Source: Syngnathus acus
Lineage: Eukaryota; Chordata; Actinopteri; Syngnathiformes; Syngnathidae
NCBI RefSeq assembly: GCF_901709675.1
Contig: NC_051098.1
Span: 12,174,918 to 12,238,917 of the forward strand
Reading direction: 5' to 3'
Length of the DNA stretch: 64,000 nucleotides
Part shown: piece after piece, positions 1 to 49,420 of the stretch
Position numbering within the stretch: the first letter of the stretch is position 1
Layout: each line of letters starts with the position of its first letter
Position numbers and translations under genes: made by a program
The notes under the pieces: generated by a model
Database searches by the model: none
What the model saw: only the letters and a program-made list of their open reading frames with translations
Told to the model about the DNA's origin: nothing

Positions 1-1242
1 ACAGCGGGGGAATTGGAGCGGATTTGCAAATTGCTACAAATCACGTATTCCTTACTGATTTTCTAAAACAGACCATCTTTTTCTCCCCGATGATTTGTTT
101 CTATCCAACACACAGTGATTACATTTGCAGGTTTATCCCGTCGAGAATTAAAAGTCAACGCTAGAATGGCTACGAATAATCGCTTAGCACGTGTTCATCA
201 AATAAATAAAAATAAAATTAAAATATTTTGCGATGTGCATTTTTTTTAATATTCGTCAGGAGAGTATTTTTCTTTCAAGCGACTTCTTTAAATGATATAC
301 AAGTCATAGCAATAAAAAATACTGTGACTGCAGTCCAAAAAAAAAAATTCAACATGCATATATTTAGCATATAATGATTTGTTTTATGCTGAGCGCCACA
401 GAATTTGTAAGTAAAAAAGAATTATCGCTAACATGGATTTGCTTTATGTTATCTTAAGAAACACGCAAAAATGTAATACATTGGTGTTTTATTTTTTCTA
501 ATTGGAAGACATAAGTAAAAAAAAAAAAAAAAAGCTTTTTTGTATCTCCTTGTTTTTGCTTATTTTTTCTTTCTTGTCTCTCCTCTCAGTAAAAATGCCA
601 GATCAACAGAAACGTCACATCCAGGCTAAGCGCTTACTTTCTTTGCGGTAATTGAAGTGCCTTCCTACCTTAGCGTCTGACAGCTCCTTTTGACAAGTGA
701 TGCGTTTTTTTTGAAAGCGAATCCGCTTTCTTGGGCTCTGACTGCTATAGACAGTAGAGATCAGTGAGGGTCAAACTGAATGGCGCGCTCCAGCGCTGAC
801 TTACCGCTGCCTCTTACCATCGCCTGGCACGTCATTCATTTTTATCATTAATCTGGTCTTCTTGGCCAAACTGAGATGTTCTTCTGCGTGTTCTTGGCTT
901 CCACTCCAGCCAACGCACGGTTTAAAGATTGTCAACCGTCATACTGTAAACAAGAAGACCAAGAGGGAGCTTAATTATTTAATTGCATCAGAACAAATCA
1001 AGACATATATATACACACCCGAATAAAAACCTGAATGGTTTTATCACGTCAAACAATATTGGACATTTCTCTCTTGCTACCGTCGAGCGTCACTAAATCA
1101 CAAGCTTCGATTGCTTCGCAACGCACAGCAAGCAGTCATCACCATTGAAAGCCACACACAGTTAAACAGAATGAAAACACAAATCAAGTCCTGGAAACGT
1201 TCCTCGATTTTACTTCCTCGGCCACTTTCCCACTCCGATTAT

Positions 1243-1258
1243 GTGTGTGTGTGTGTGT
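1243..1258. repeat. (TG)n microsatellite
   Basis: A short pure TG run of about eight units. Confidence 0.8.
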
Positions 1259-3266
1259 GGTTACAAAGAACAGATTTCCCAAACAGGAAATGAAAGGGCT
1301 TGTTAGCGGAGAAAAGCAAGTCAGGGAAAAGCAGAGATCAGAGAGCCGGTTAGTATTCAGACTGACAAGAGCCCCACTTTGCATGAACCCAGCTAACTAG
1401 CTAGCTAGCAACCAAGCCTTCACATATTTCATTTTGATCAAATACTTGGAAAGTGTCACAAGCAATCTGTGCTTATTTGAACCGTAACGTCGAATACACA
1501 AATCAGACGGAGCGTTGTAATGAGACAGACGGACTTGCGCTGTGAATAGTCGCTTTGAGTTTCGCCTCGTCCAAGGTTAAGCACCCTCGGTTCTGCTCCG
1601 CTCAGCTGCGTAACCATAACAGTTTAATGACACGCTATTAGACGGCCATCACACTTGAAGCGGCATGTTCACACCGCAGCCGCTGCCCGAGTACCACACG
1701 CAGGCCAGCTTTAGGCCCCGGTCCTGCTGATTTGACATTGAAACTTGGAATGGTAATAATGTCACACGCAGCAGGACGTATCCCTGAAATATTCTCGTGA
1801 AACATTTTACTTTACATTTCCAATAATGTTCGATTTTACGATTGCAGTCGAACTTCTACAATTGAACATCATGTTTTCCTTGATGCTGGTTGAGTTTCAG
1901 TCGCTCTTAAATGATGTAAGTAGAAATGAATTTGTTTACCTGTCGCCATTATTAAAGTCCAAGCAATAACCGATTAATTATCGATTAATCGTCCGATTAA
2001 TTTATGGTATAGTATATCGAATGTACAAAATAAAAAATGCTTAATGCTCATAGTGTCTAAGGGCTTAGCTTGCAAACGGCATGTGAACAAACCTAAAAAA
2101 AAGGTGAACTAGTGATTGGTCGTTATCTTAAATTATTAATCGATGTCTCGTGACACTTTTGGTGGAAAATCATTGCTGAAGGCTCTTACGTGACAACGCG
2201 ACAGTGGTTTGTTTATTTGGATGCATTTAACCCGAGCCCTCGGTTTTTAGCCGCACCAGCAAAGCCCCCAAAGCTACGCTAGTCACTTGTGATTTATTTC
2301 ATATTTCCATTTGATTGGGGACTGTTGTGGGGCAATCAGGCACTCTGTGCTCGCTATGCTGCGGCTGAGCTGTTTACATTGCACCGCTGGAGACATGTTG
2401 ACATTGAGGAGGGCTGAGATGAATGGCGGAGCCGCTTTCAAGGTCTGGACAGTATTTAGATCTTATTGCCCGTTGTTGGGAATGACAAGTCAACACCGGG
2501 AATGAAATGAAGGAAAGGGGGGGGGTCGGTGTCACAGGATGGGCATAAAAGAAAGAGGAAATTAGATTGAGCTGGAACAAAAGAGGAGAGCAAGTAGGGA
2601 GTGTTGTAGTTTGGGGCTGAGTTGGTATTTTGATCAAGAGTTGCATCGAAACAGTTCAAAATGTTAATTCCTTTAGAACAATATTTAAAACACATAAAAC
2701 TTTAACGTTCGCCCCAAGCAAGAACGACTGTGACGAGTTTATGGTTGTGACATAAAACCCGAGTGAGAGTTGGAGGATATGTATCCTGCCAGATAACAAA
2801 CTGGAGCTACATTTAACAACATGCTCCTAAAAAGAAAAAAATGACATTCCTGATAAAGAACATGGACCTGTCTGTCACGCAAGTATCTACCTTCTTATTC
2901 AGATCAAACCTCAGCGGGATACGTCAACAAGGCCGCGGGTCACTGAACGGGAATCAAAGAGTCTTCAGCTTTTTGAACTTCAGTGTTCAGCTCTTCCCAT
3001 CCAGTTGCATCAAAAACCTGAAAAGTTTGGAGAGCCTAATCAATTTACCAAAAGGTTCAGTTTTTTTTTGTTTTTGGGGGGGTTTTGTTTTGTTTGACTG
3101 CCGAGCAAGAGTCAAATCTTTGAAAAGCAGAGCCTGACATCTTTGAGAGGGAAGGGGGGGAAGACGTGCACTGAACCCACGCCTTTGTGTTCTTTTGGTC
3201 TTTGTTTGTAGAAGGTTCATAGATGGAGGAGGAGGTAGTTGGCACGGTGCAACAACCTCAAGTAGC

Positions 3267-3268
<2 letters not shown>

Positions 3269-3362
<94 letters not shown>
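3269..3362. repeat. (AC)n microsatellite, about 47 units
   Basis: An uninterrupted AC run of about 94 bp. The long Thr-His and Cys-Val reading frames across it are products of the repeat, not genes. Confidence 0.97.
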
Positions 3363-3364
<2 letters not shown>

Positions 3365-3565
3365 ATTTGTTCTGTCTTTAAAAGCAATGTATAACGCCGC
3401 TAGATTATTATTTTAACTCGCTGTACTGATTTCAATGCCAAATGTCAAATCAGATGCAGATGACTAGGAGGGTTCTTTATGCTAATACGACGATTAATAT
3501 TCTGATGATATGTCTACATGAAGCCTGAGTGTGTTTTAATATCCCGGAGAAGGATCTCCACACGG

Positions 3566-3594
3566 AGATGATGATGATGATGTTGATGATGATG
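3566..3594. repeat. (GAT)n trinucleotide microsatellite
   Basis: A short imperfect GAT run with one GTT interruption. Confidence 0.85.
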
Positions 3595-6500
3595 GTGCAC
3601 CCACGGGCGAGCCGACGCACCAGCTAGCCTGTGTCAGCTCGACGGGAGCGCCTCGCCGTTTTACCGCAGGAAGTAACACAAAAGAGCAGCAGGAATGTTT
3701 ATGAACACCTCCAATCCCGAAGGACCTGCGGGCTGACCTGATTATCGCTGCTCTGTAATTCAACAGTCGGCAAGGTGGTGTTACGCCTAAAGGGGTCTGA
3801 AGGAGTGCGTGCGTGTTCGAGTCTCGCTGTGCGAGTGTGTATTCCATCACTGATAGGTATCATTAGACATCGTTATTAAGTTGCGTCGAGTCTCAAAGCT
3901 ACTCGGCTTTTGCATGGAAGGCTGTTTCGATCAGAAGCGCACTCGCGGCGTCGCCCTCGAGCGACACGCGTTGAAAACACACAAACAGACGCACGCACAG
4001 TGAAAACTGGGTATTTATCAGTCAAGCTTGTTTTGTTAGTGCAGGCATTCTTTTGACATGAGCTCTGACTGTGGCCTTTGTAAAAGAGGAAATCAAATAA
4101 CAGGGCCGAGAGGAGCAGCGCTACCATCCCCTCCAGCATATACAAACAGAAATAAACCAGCGCTGTCTATGTCTAATAATAGGGAAAAACAACTTTTACT
4201 TCAAGGCTATTTCAAAGTTTCACTAGTCGTGCTATCAATCGGCCCAGCTTAGGTATTCGGAAACGCTCATTTCCCCCAGACAGCTATTTGTTTAGTTATA
4301 TTTAGCATCACAGTCGAGGGATGGGTCACAAGTGATTTGGTTGATCAGCTGTGGATTCGTTGCATTCGAATTGGTGGAGCATAGATTTCGCAAGTAGGAA
4401 GTAGCAGTGGGTAACCTGGCCCCCCGATCATCCTAGTGACCTACACTGTGTAACATCAGCCACTAAACATCTCAATGCACCGTTGGACCAAGCATATCAA
4501 TGAAGAAATTGAGCGGAAGCCAATGCGTAGCTAAGTGCTGCCATCTACTGGCCAGCAACCACGCGGAAAGGGCAAACAATTATGTTGACAAAACTGCAAA
4601 GATAAAAAGGACTTCGAATTAGCTAGACTCCAATGTTAGTGCAAACATTTAAATTTGAGTACTCGCTTATTCCAAGTAAACTTGATAATGCTGCTATTTT
4701 GTGACGAAAATGCTGTTCAAAAACATCCAACACAAATATTTCTTGACTCGTTTCACTCAATTTCAACTACTTTTGATGTTTTCTGACAATACTGCCACAT
4801 ATTTACCTGCCGGTAACACAAGGGCATTTCAATTCTAAAATAAAATTGTCATGACAAGAAAGCTCACCTCAATGGCTGCCATATTGGCAGTGCCAAAGTT
4901 CTCGTCAACAGTAATGGAAAGTTTGGACATTAGGTTGGCAGGCACTAGTTGTGTAGTTGTGTGTACATTTCTCGACCATGCTTTTTTCGATATAGTACAT
5001 ACACAATTGTTGTGTATCCTCCCTAAGGCACCACCAAGTTAAATTAAAACTTTTCAAACTTTTTGAATATTTACTTATCATTTTATACTGTACATTTTTA
5101 GAAAAGTACACACCATGGACGTAAAGTATCGGCAAGCTACCAGCGCATCGTTACAAAATATAAAACGTTGTATATCGCGATCACATAATTACAGTAAATA
5201 CAGTTTTTTTCTTTTCTCCTCAGGTACGACACAAACTAAAAAGCTCACGGTTCACCTTACGCTAACCCCGCCGCACTCGTCAAGCTAACAAGTGGTGAAG
5301 CATGGTGAGTTATTGCGCTGACTACCAGGCCGTTGGTTCTATTCACAGTTGCGGTTTGATCTTTTATTTACAGCTCTTTTTGCTCTGTTTTTCAGGACAA
5401 TTTTTTTTATCTCTTTCCAGTCAACACACTACAAAGGAAAAGCAAACGTCTTTGGGCAGCGCTGTGCAGAATTGCAGAAAATAGCTACGAAAGAGAAAAT
5501 TACTGTACACCGATACAGTCGGCCACTTTAGCGTTAGCTTGAAAGGCCGCACGCAAAGTAGCCAACAGATTAAAACATACTGCAGACACAAAGACGGGAC
5601 ATTACATAGTCAAGGTGGAGGACAAAAGCGTTTGACTTCAAGCGCAGTTGCATATTATTCACTCAAGTGATCGTCCGCATCAGGGAAATACAAGCGCCAG
5701 CTCAAACTATTATTCCGCCATTAGTTTTCTGCGGGGGTCACGATTGTGGCATAATGCAATAGCATTCATCTATTTCATTCATTTGAGTTCTTAGGGAGCG
5801 CCGGACAATTTAATTACCCCTTCCCCTCCCTGGATGTGGGAGCGGGAGAGAGCGTCTCGCCCTCCTCCCCGCCGCTCGCTCACTTCTCGTAAAGGATCGA
5901 GGGTGCCGAAACAATGATGGATAGAGTCTGAAAAGTGCATTATTTCAGATGCATTTTTGATTATTTCTACCCTTCCCCCCTTTTTTTTTTTTTTTGGGCC
6001 GGTAATGTAATAAGCCAGATCCGGCCTGAGTTCTGTCAAAGACATGCTATTGCAACAGCTCAGGGTTTCGCTTCCCATCGGCGGGGAAGTCATTGTTTCT
6101 GTTTTATTTTTCATATACTTACTCTTCTTTAACTTTTTTTTATTTTTGTCTTTTCTCACCGCCTTTGAGACTCGGTCCGTCTATCTCTCTTCAGCTCGGA
6201 GACATTCTCATTTGGACCAGTGCCTCGGATGCCCCAACAGATCGCTCCTCATTGCGGCAATTTCAAGGACCTCTTCAAAGGGAATGAATCAATAGCGCTC
6301 AAATGCGAGGTTAAAGTAGAGGTTATGCTGATATTGTTCAACTGCAGACAATCCCTTAGCTCCCATCGTGCCAGGCAAAGCCCATAACCTTGCATTTTGG
6401 TTAATAGAATTCAATCTTTTAAAAAGACTGCATCGATTTCTCCAAATATAAACCCGAAAAACGACTTCCAAACAAAGCAGGCGATAATCCTCGGGGCTAA

Positions 6501-7813
6501 TCCTCTCACGACGGAACTTCCGACAATCAAACAATGCAAATGTTTTCGGTGTCAATATGACACGGAAGCTGCCGGCAAGAATTGATCGCTAAGCCTTGCA
6601 AGCTCAGCTCAACCGATAGTGGAGAGTTCTTTTGTTTTGTGATACAAAACATATACATGTTTGTTTTTTTGACTTAAGATGCTAACGAGCTATTCAGTAT
6701 ATAACTTTTTTTTTTTTAATTGAAGTCACTGAGATGCCAACAGAAAAGTCTCAGTTGGATTCACAACAGCGATTTGCAGCTACTGTTATGTTAGCCTGCC
6801 TGTCAATAAAAAAAAAAGCACCAAAAGATCTTTTGGCACGCTTGAGTACCACCCATACTGTGATTGTAGCGTACGTCCTGCACCTTGCGACCCCCTTCCT
6901 TACAACGGGGTGCTCGGGTGTTTTTTTCTTTGATTTGGGCAGCAGCTCTACACACGCAGAGCTGCGGCGTACCCACTGGGTCACGAGCGCAGGTGAGCCG
7001 GTCCAGGTGAGTTTGGCAGGAGAAGGCAGACTGCTGCTGCAGGGTGCGAAGCTCAGATGGGCTCTGAAGCTTCGTCTTGGCACACCGCTTCACACGCAAA
7101 TAGCGTAGCACCAGGTGAGGCGGTAATTGGACCGGCTCCATCATTTTTTTTAAACAAACGACAAAACTGCCTCATCCTTCAACACAACTATTAAGGACAG
7201 GACTCCTGCCAATATTTTCCCAGTAATATTAAAATATTTTACCAAGAATATCTCAAGGGGTCAGCAAAATAATAACAAACCGAAACAAATTCCTAAAAAA
7301 ATGGTGATAAAGATTCATTCTAAGTCCTCTTCGGAACTCCCAGAAAAATAATAAAATACTGTTATTAGTAGTAGTCAATTATTAAGCATATTTTTTGGGG
7401 GGGGGGGGCAGTGCCCCTGCGGCCCCTACTCTAGCTCCGCCACTGCTACTATGGAGAAATGAAAAGGCAAGAAACGATGATGAATAGGCGGAACTAAAGA
7501 TTTGCGTGGTCACGCGCCAAAGTGTAGAAAGACTTCGGAAACTATCGGACTGGAGGATACTGCCTCCACATCGCAGAAAATCCATTTATTATTAGTGCAG
7601 CTGGGAAAGCATTTAAACACTTATCTAGGTGCTGATGTTTTGGTTAGCAACAGATCTGATCAGTTTCTATTTGTATTGTGTCTACTGCTCAAATGCCATC
7701 TTTGGACAATGGGAGTGTTTAACAGCTGATTAGGATCAGGATGAAGGTTTAACAAACAAATGTGCAAACAATTCGGCATGTTAACATAAACAACACCAAT
7801 GAAAAATGTCTCC

Positions 7814-7855
7814 AACACACACACGCACACACACGCACGCACACACAAACACACC
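7814..7855. repeat. Imperfect (CA)n microsatellite
   Basis: A CA-rich run interrupted by several CG steps. Confidence 0.85.
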
Positions 7856-9126
7856 CAGTCAGCAGATGTTTAGCAGGCCAGAGGTCTCCTGGCGCGGCCT
7901 TCTCTGGTGACATTTTGTCAGTGGGCGAGCGTGGCACGGCGGCGGCGCTGATGTGATTGGCTTTGTGCTTTGCTGTCTCGGTGACCTGGCCAAGATTGAT
8001 GGGAAGGGTGGGGCTGGGGTGGCTGGCGTGTGGAGGCATTTTAGAGAGGGGACAGGCTTAAAAGGTCAAAGCTCTGAGGTGAAGCCTCGGCTGTTGACTT
8101 TACGGAGATTCACACTGATGGGAGTTGGACACCTGTGATGATGTCGCAGCTCTGTGGGAGTGTCCACAAAATGGCATTCGGTGGGCTTGATTGCAACACT
8201 TGAGAGGAATTTAGATTCTAGTTTGTTCTTTTTCCTTCTCATCTAAGATCTTCTCTTCTTTCCATCCTTCTCTCAGCACTGGTTTGTGTGTTTTCTCCAG
8301 GACGTTTCCCATCATTGTTCTTCACGCATATATGTTTCCTGCCCCGTCTCAGCCCGAGACCGGCTCCATTCGTCTTACCGCCACCTGGAAGCACTGGCGG
8401 AGTTTCCTCGTCTGATGCTCGGGAGATCTCGCCCCAAGCTCGGGGAACCTGTCGGGCTAATTATAGGAAAACAAACGCAGCGCATTCCAGACACTTAGCG
8501 TTGCTTATTAGGACTAAAAGTCAAACTTGGTGATTCATTAGGAAAAGGAAATGTGAGTAGACAGATCAGCGAGAGGCTAGAAAGCCGCAGAGAGATGAAG
8601 TTGAGAGGAAATGGAGAAGTGTGTGGGAATAGAGGGCGAGTGTGTGTGTTTCTAATTTCAATTGTTAAAAGTGTGGCGCCAGAACTGATCTGATGATGAA
8701 AAGTTGTGCAGGTTTGCCCATGTTATGACTCCCGTTAATTGCGGAAAATCTATTTATCAAATCTCTTTTTTTTTTTAGATTTGCAATATTTGGCTGTGTA
8801 GATTAAGAGGAATGTATTTTTTTTTTCGTGTGGTGACATATACAAACTGCACTTTTGGATGACAACACCAGTTCCAAATACACACAGCACGTTTCGTAAC
8901 GGAGCTTTCGTCTCGTCGCACGCAGCAGCGGCGGCGGCTTTTCTTCATGTGATATGCTTTGCTTCTAATGAGTTGTAAGTGGCCGACACTTTCTTCGGCA
9001 GGAAACTCATGTCAAACTAATTAACTTTTAATGAGAGGAAACTCACTGATTAGAGTGTTTACCTTGGCAAATGAGACTATTAATTCGCTTGGTTTGAGGA
9101 GTCGGGTGAGAAGGCCCCACGCTTTT

Positions 9127-9171
9127 TACACACACATGCACACACACACGCACACACAAACACACACACAT
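9127..9171. repeat. Imperfect (AC)n microsatellite
   Basis: An AC-rich run interrupted by ATG and CG steps. Confidence 0.85.
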
Positions 9172-10055
9172 GAGAAGCCAAGCCCCTGCTCAGTCTGTTT
9201 GACCATCTGCTGAAGCCGCCCTGCTTACAAAGCTTCCCTCCAACCTGCTGCCCACTACTGCTCTCTAGTGATGGAATTCTCAAGATGTATTTTTTTTTGT
9301 CTTTATTTTTGAAATTTTATCCAGAAAAGCACATTTAGTAATTATGCCCATTAAAACTCAAGAGGAGGGCTTTCTGGATTTGTACTCATTTGCATGGATG
9401 AGAAAAAGCAAATGTCAGAAAAGGCCGAGATTTGCTGGGTGGTTCTCAGAATGGATGGTCCGGCCGGGCGCTCAAACATTGACCCACTTTGAGTCCATTT
9501 TAATTTCTTCCCTTTGTAATTAAAAAAAAAAACTTCACCGAGATATGTGCTGATGCCTCGTATCCGAGTTAATTGGTAACGACAGATAAACAAATAATTA
9601 TTTTGTTGTATTCTTGACTGTGAGTCTGAGTGGCTAATTTTATGTGAGATGTTTTTGGAGTGAGTTCAACTTCCAAAAGCGCATCAGAAAGCGCTAACTT
9701 AGTACAACTGAACTGGATGCGGAGTGCCACTCGGCGCTATTCCCAGAACGGGTCCGGTTTTGATGTTTGGTGATCGGCGCGGGCCTCTTAGAACCTGGCA
9801 AATGTGCCCGTTTCATCTCTCAATTACTGTCAGCGTTTGAAGCGCTGATGTTCCACCTTCATCCCTCACAATATGGCTCAAGTTTGTTGAAGTATGTGAA
9901 ATAAAGGCACGGCGGCGAACCCAAAAAACAAAAGCGTGCGCCACGCGGGCCTAGCAGCTGTTAAGGTTTCAAAGCCTGCCCGAGCACTTAAGATGAAATC
10001 CATTTTGTTTCAAGTTGCGCACCCCGCCTTGCCTGATGAGGGCTCAAGGGGTGAG

Positions 10056-10078
10056 GAGAGAGAGAGAGAGAGAGAGAC
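10056..10078. repeat. (GA)n microsatellite
   Basis: A pure GA run of about eleven units within a purine-rich segment. Confidence 0.85.
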
Positions 10079-12750
10079 AGATGGAGACGGAGAGAGGCCG
10101 AGGGAACGCACCAGAGAGAAATCTGTTTGATTTGTCAGAAGTTTTTTAATTTAATCTACAGCTGTCAGGATGCCGGCGATGCACACCTCATCGCCGCCTT
10201 TTATCTGACTGATTTCACCTCAGGCGCCAGACACTCATTTCTAATACACACACATGCACGCCGCACAAATGAGAAACGGGCGTTGAGAGGATGTACAACT
10301 ATTCATTTGCTGAAAAACACAAAAGAGAGCTGCGAATAAAAGTCGAGAACAAACAGTGATTCTTGGATCTGGGATTGAAAGTGACTTTGTTAAAGCTCCC
10401 GTGTAAAGCAGATGACACCGAGAGACTCCAAAGCAATTGTTTGACAACACAATGGTAGTGTTACAGATCAGATCGTTAGCTAAGCATATGAAGATGTGCA
10501 TTTTACCAAATGCAAAGGATTCATGAATTGGCCATGAAGAAGACCTCCAAAGTGGAGTTGTCATACAAAGGTCGGAGGTCATCATGCCTGACTTCACGTA
10601 AGGTCATCAAATTAGAAATGGGTAATGTTTGTTATTACGTTTTGGGGACATTATGCCCTCTTACTGAGCCGTTTGCACACATAGTGGAAGTTAGTATATC
10701 ACCAGAGTTCTTAAAAGGTTGCAAACAGTTGCAAATGGTTGCAAACAGTTTTTCTACATATATTATTATATACATATTTCTACATCTATATACATAATAG
10801 ATACCTTAAATTCAAATGTAAGACATATTTACTGTCCATGTTCATTCTTTGGTTGATTCTTAAGGATGTTTTTGTTGCAAGTTGCTTTCGGCATGAAAAT
10901 TAATGTAGCTTTCTTGACAAGACAATTTGGAACAAAGGCCGGACTTTTCCCGCGACTTTCACTTGTCCTCCACAGTTGGAGGCAAAATATGTTCAAAGCT
11001 GTTGCTCTCCATATGTTTTATGGATTGACTTCTTCAGTGCCTACTTCTTATATACTAGGAGCGCATACCTTCCTTTATCTTGAGTCTTTGTCCAACATGA
11101 CAGAAAAAAAAAACTTGTATTCCCACCGCTTGTTCTTACATTCTTCTCAAGTCTTCCGAAAAATATTCAGCATGTACAGAAATTCTATTTGAATTCCGTT
11201 TGCCACTTTTAATAGTAGAGGACAGATGTGACAGGTGTCTAAATTTATTGTAATATACAATTTTAAAGTTATTAAATATTTTAGTCTATGTGTAGTGAAT
11301 CTGGATAACAAAGGAGTGGAACTCTTTGTTTTTTAATCGAACTGCTGAAAATATAGTCCACCAGAATTTTCTACTTTATTGAGATGAACACGTTGAAAAT
11401 TCTATTAAAATTGGTCTTAATATAACCCTGAATAATTTGTGCAGTAAATCCAACATTTCAAACATTGCATGGTGTGATATTGCCACCTAGAGACCAAATA
11501 TGGTATAACAAAGACAAAAGCAGAACCGGAAGTCTAGTTGACTAGAGGGGCCTTAATGGCCAACGTGAAAAGTACTTAATGGACCGAAAATTTGGATTTC
11601 TTGCAATTGGGCCATTATCATGGCAAGTTGCATTATAAACAATGTTAACTAAGGTAGACCAAAAATTTTACTTACATTGTTGATGCTTTTTGTTGTTTTC
11701 CACGTCGAGCCTTTGAGCCACACGTGAATCCAAAGTCGCAGCGTTTGTTGGTAAGTTTTCCGCGCTCGCTTCAGCAACTTTAACTTTAAACATTATTATT
11801 ATTATTTTTTTTTTTATAACTGCCTCTCTTTGGAAATGTTTTGTTCGATACAAATCTGCCATTTCCATCTACGATATATTTTTCTTGTTTCAAACTAGCA
11901 TTAGTCCGCCAAGCTGCTGACATTCTTCTACTGATTTATGGCAAATTGGTCTTGATGAATTAAAAAAAATACTTGCCGGCACTCTTGAAAAAAAAAAAAA
12001 AAAAACGTTTTTCAAAGGGATAACACGCAGAGTGTGACAAATTACCACGTTAAATTACATTTGCATTCGCACATAGTGTCGACAGGTGGTAAATTAACTG
12101 AAGAGGCGATCACGTGACGTCGGTGTGCTGCAATGCTGCTGTTATACACCAGGGGTCAGCACAACACTTCTTTTGCAGAATATTATAGGCAACGACAAAC
12201 GCGAATGTTAAAAAAATTCCCAATGTATAGCCACTTTATACTACTCTACATGCTTTTCAGTCTTTTTAATGTTTTTTTATTTTATTTTTTCAGGAGATGT
12301 TGCAAATTATTTAACCATTCGCTGCCACTGAGTGTCGCTGTGAACTCGTGGTTTAATTGCTGTCTCTTTGATCGTGACCGGACTCCTGATTAATTGACAT
12401 TTCTGTTTTGTATCATTTTTGATAATAGGGACTCCATAATGCACTCAAATGAAATATATTATCGTTTTATCTTTGAAGCATTTAATGCGTCAACATTGAT
12501 ACTGATTCAACAATACTACGGTGGGAATTTTGAATATAAATGCCCTTCAATTGCAAGAAAGCGATAGTAAAAATTATCTATTCGTTTTGCGGTAAGTTAC
12601 AAAATAAGTATAAAGTTGGTATCCTTTATGACCTTCAAAGTAAGAGTTGCTGGCGTGGATGTTCCAACGACACTGTCGGGATGTCTTTTATTTTGAAACT
12701 ACAAACAGGAAGTTATAATTTGATGATTTCTAGCTGGCTTCCCAGCGTGT

Positions 12751-12873
12751 ATACTACGGTGTGTGCGTAAACAGAGGACTCTGTCTGCTCATGTTGGCAG
12801 CGAAGAGGAGCAGGTCGGACTGCGGCACGTTACACCGGACTGCACGGACCGCCGCGGCCGCTCGGATGACGAC
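12751..12873 (+). promoter_or_regulatory. dock10: Probable dock10 core promoter / 5' UTR
   Basis: The ~120 bp before the dock10 start codon is markedly richer in GC and CpG than the AT-rich DNA before it, and it includes an 8-bp GCGGCCGC site. No TATA box is obvious. This fits a CpG-type promoter and a short 5' UTR. The transcription start was not located. Confidence 0.5.
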
Positions 12874-48654
<35,781 letters not shown>

Positions 48655-49420
48655 TCGGGAATCCATGCTCCCTTTTGGTTCTTTGTGAGGGCAGCAATTG
48701 ATAGTAGAAGAAGAAAAGGAAGAAGAAGTGTGTAGAGACTGTGCTCGTGCTAGTCTGTTGTCCTGTCGTTGAACGTCGCATTAGCTGATGCATCGGTAGG
48801 TTCTGTTTATTTTTGGTTCTCCAGAGACGGCCCTGAAAAACTGGCAAGCAAAAAAAAAAAAAGTTACTTAAACACACGCACACACATGCGCCTTCTCTCC
48901 ACAGCCTTGCCCTTTATTTTCAGTGACCTTACCGAGCCGTAGGTGCATTCAGCTTCTCTTTGTGTTCTATTTTTGATGTTTTAAGAAGAAAATTTGAATT
49001 GCCCCCGGCCCCCAAAAATAAGAAAATATTTGAAGCTAATGCGAAGAAACCAAATGTGTTATTTTCTCAAGCGTGTCAAGAGCTGAATGCCCGTCCGCTC
49101 GGTGTTTGAATGTAGAGCAGCTCCACAGTGCTAATTTGTATCCTCGCTAACATTTCCCCCCCAAAAAATCAGCACGCCCATTTTCAAGTCGAACCGGGAA
49201 AAAAAAAGAAAACAGAGTTATGTTTTGTAACATTTTTAAATGCATTGTTACTGTTATTATTTCCTGTTTTGAATTGTATATAAGAAATATTAATATTTAA
49301 AACATTTGAAATGTTCCCTTTTTTTAAATAAAATATACATATAAATATTTGTTTAGCTGACTTCACAAAAAAAGATAAAAACTAAAATTTTATGTATAAC
49401 ATTTAAATAAAATTTTGTTA
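48655..49420 (+). other. dock10: Probable dock10 3' UTR with AATAAA signals
   Basis: This is AT-rich, non-coding sequence after the dock10 stop. AATAAA hexamers at 49,327-49,332 and 49,406-49,411 are the likely polyadenylation signals. Confidence 0.5.

Larger units (their letters stand above)
1..12750. other. Upstream non-coding region, no gene recognised
   Basis: No reading frame in this stretch resembles a known protein or has a convincing set of linked exons. It holds short microsatellites, homopolymer runs, a few dispersed repeat fragments and moderately complex segments, for example around 5,900-6,600 and 9,000-9,600, that could be regulatory. One exon-like segment at 5,224-5,304 is discussed in the findings. 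It is probably the 5' flank of dock10. Confidence 0.6.
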
